From: Cyclobacterium roseum
GTDB lineage: Bacteria; Bacteroidota; Bacteroidia; Cytophagales; Cyclobacteriaceae
NCBI RefSeq assembly: GCF_010119225.1
Contig: NZ_WNKF01000009.1
Span: forward strand, 1 to 64,000
DNA: 64,000 nucleotides
Direction: 5' to 3'
Below the pieces are notes generated by a model. That model saw nothing but the letters and a program-made list of their open reading frames with translations. It made no database searches and was not told the origin of the DNA. Positions within the stretch are counted from its first letter, which is position 1. Every line of letters begins with the position of its first letter. The position numbers were made by a program, and so were the translations under genes. Shown in pieces: positions 62,743 through 64,000 of the stretch.

Positions 62743-63399
62743 TTAACTTGGTTCATTTTTCACCAACGCGATAAACACCATGCGGTAGTCCTCGCTATCG
62801 TAATACACATACAGCCGGTTCGCCTCAATTTCGTAGGAAACAGCCTTCTCAAGACCCTCCGAGTAGTCGATATGGTGGCTTTCCTCCGGAAAAATAATGG
62901 TGCCGCCTTCTGGAAAATCCCAATAGGGCAAGCCAACTTCAAACCCAATCGCTCCCTGCTCATCGTAAGAAAAACAGGAATGAAGTACCCCCAGATGGGT
63001 CCTGGTTTCCAGTTTAAACCTTCCCTGACATGCCTCATCTTCCTCAGCCCATTCCTGATCCATTAACTTCAGGTAAAGTGGAAAATCATAGTCATCCAGC
63101 CTATTATCGTATCCTCCCTGATAATGGGTAAGATGAGCCAGTCTCGCCGTACAGGTATAGGGGTAAAAATTGCCTGTTTCCAGATGTTCAAAACCGACAA
63201 ATTCCCAATTGCCTATCAGCGGTATGGGGTCTCCCTCCTGATCCAAATCAAATCCGCAGACCGGATAGGCGGGGTCTTCTGTAGTCTCCTCCACTTCCGC
63301 AGGCCCTTCCATTTCTTCCGGCTCCCCGGGTGAGGAAATATCCTCAGAACACGAAAACACAAGCATCAATAAAACAAGAAAGGCAGTATTTCTTACCAT
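62743..63399 (-). CDS. Hypothetical lipoprotein
   Basis: A 218-residue lipoprotein (signal to Cys17, VFSCS) with a Glu-rich linker (PEEMEGPAEVEETTED). The folded part begins LIGNWEFVGFEH and contains six further Cys-free strands, with two conserved-looking Cys (YTCTA, EACQG), suggestive of a small lipocalin- or META-like barrel. The family is not recognised. It is the last complete gene before the window end and is transcribed alone. Confidence 0.6.
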   Translation of the reverse strand: MVRNTAFLVLLMLVFSCSEDISSPGEPEEMEGPAEVEETTEDPAYPVCGFDLDQEGDPIPLIGNWEFVGFEHLETGNFYPYTCTARLAHLTHYQGGYDNRLDDYDFPLYLKLMDQEWAEEDEACQGRFKLETRTHLGVLHSCFSYDEQGAIGFEVGLPYWDFPEGGTIIFPEESHHIDYSEGLEKAVSYEIEANRLYVYYDSEDYRMVFIALVKNEPS

Positions 63400-63439
63400 A
63401 GAACCCCTTTTTTAACTAAAGAACGCTTAGTTAAGGTTA

Positions 63440-64000
63440 TTAGTATTCATTGCCACTAAATGGCTGTCCCAGGACCAGTTTATCCCCAGAATCATCGACT
63501 TCAAAAAGTTTTGGGATCCGTATGTACCGGCCGTTCTCCCCTACCCGGTGGCTGTGGACGGCCATCAGCAGTTGTCCATCAAAAGTCCTGAACAACATCC
63601 CATGCCCATAGTTTGGGGGAGTAAAGGGCTTTTCATCGTGAACCCAGGGACCATCCAGGGTCGCGCTTTCCGAATAGGCCAGCCCTTGGCTATAATCACC
63701 GAACACCCAGCTGGTCCAGAGCATGCTCAGTTTTCCGGTTTGGGTTTTAAACAACCAGGGTCCGTCCGTGACCTTGTTGGGAATGGTATCTCCTGCATCA
63801 TTGATCTCACGGCTCCAGGGGGACTCACTGGCTTTAAAAAGGAGCTCGCTTTCTCCCACCGCACCACTCAGATCCGGTTTCAATTCGATTTTTTCGATGG
63901 TTCCGTTCCAGTTTTGCAGCCACTCGTAGCAGTATACCATATAGGGTTTGCCGTCTTTGTCCACCCAGAAGGTTCCGTCCAGCGTCGGCTTGTCAGCCGG
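63440..64000 (-). CDS. GH43-like glycosidase, C-terminal part (runs off the window)
   Basis: At least 187 residues of a beta-propeller glycosidase; the frame stays open through base 64000, reading LDGTFWVDKDGKPYMVYCYEW upstream. Later blocks are TDGPWLFKTQTGKLSMLWTSW, GLAYSESATLDGPWVHDEKPF and YGHGMLFRTFDGQLLMAVHSH, a layout common in GH43. The N-terminus with signal peptide lies beyond the window. It is another glycan-degrading enzyme, separate from the fucan locus. Confidence 0.75.
   Translation of the reverse strand, partial: PADKPTLDGTFWVDKDGKPYMVYCYEWLQNWNGTIEKIELKPDLSGAVGESELLFKASESPWSREINDAGDTIPNKVTDGPWLFKTQTGKLSMLWTSWVFGDYSQGLAYSESATLDGPWVHDEKPFTPPNYGHGMLFRTFDGQLLMAVHSHRVGENGRYIRIPKLFEVDDSGDKLVLGQPFSGNEY

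Overview
The window looks like chromosome of a Bacteroidota bacterium, probably a marine or algae-associated Cytophagales-like heterotroph (inference). Supporting signs are a SusC/SusD pair, many Cys-type lipoproteins, weak or absent Shine-Dalgarno sequences, Bacteroidota-type promoters (TAnnTTTG at -7) and multi-subunit MacB-like permeases. I see no rRNA, tRNA or CRISPR array.

Layout. (1) 1-16.2 kb is a loose accessory region. It holds a small conserved protein, a decayed SRAP gene, a penicillin-acylase-type hydrolase, and a cluster of a putative heme-binding beta-barrel, an L-amino-acid oxidase and a ThDP 2-oxo-acid decarboxylase. These are followed by a metzincin-like protease lipoprotein, a propeller-like lipoprotein, a NodB-type deacetylase and a HEPN two-gene pair. 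(2) 16.6-20.5 kb carries single secreted proteins: an alpha/beta-hydrolase, an outer-membrane barrel protein and an EEP-family phosphodiesterase.

(3) 21.3-43.8 kb is one co-oriented polysaccharide-utilization locus for a fucose-rich, probably sulfated and esterified glycan. It contains an SSS sugar symporter, a Gfo/Idh/MocA dehydrogenase, an L-fuconate dehydratase, SusC, SusD, a small surface lipoprotein, a SASA esterase, a GH117/GH43-like propeller, two GH29 fucosidases separated by an SGNH esterase, a sulfatase, a GH95-like enzyme and a 906-residue protein carrying three different serine-esterase domains. The logic is surface capture and import by SusCD, removal of esters and sulfate, release of L-fucose by GH29/GH95, uptake by the symporter, and oxidation through L-fuconate. 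A TetR-type regulator follows the locus.

(4) 44.7-47.0 kb holds small genes: an XPF/ERCC4-type nuclease, a nucleotidyltransferase with a small partner, and a possibly frameshifted membrane/PH-like protein. (5) 47.3-62.7 kb encodes a MacAB-TolC-like ABC efflux system (two permeases, two ATPases, a membrane-fusion protein, a TolC-like channel) with an NtrY/NtrC-type two-component pair. One permease is split at a poly-T run, another is reduced to a fusion of its two ends, and a RAYT transposase with its palindromic repeat array interrupts the cluster. (6) The window ends with a lipoprotein and the C-terminal part of a GH43-like glycosidase.
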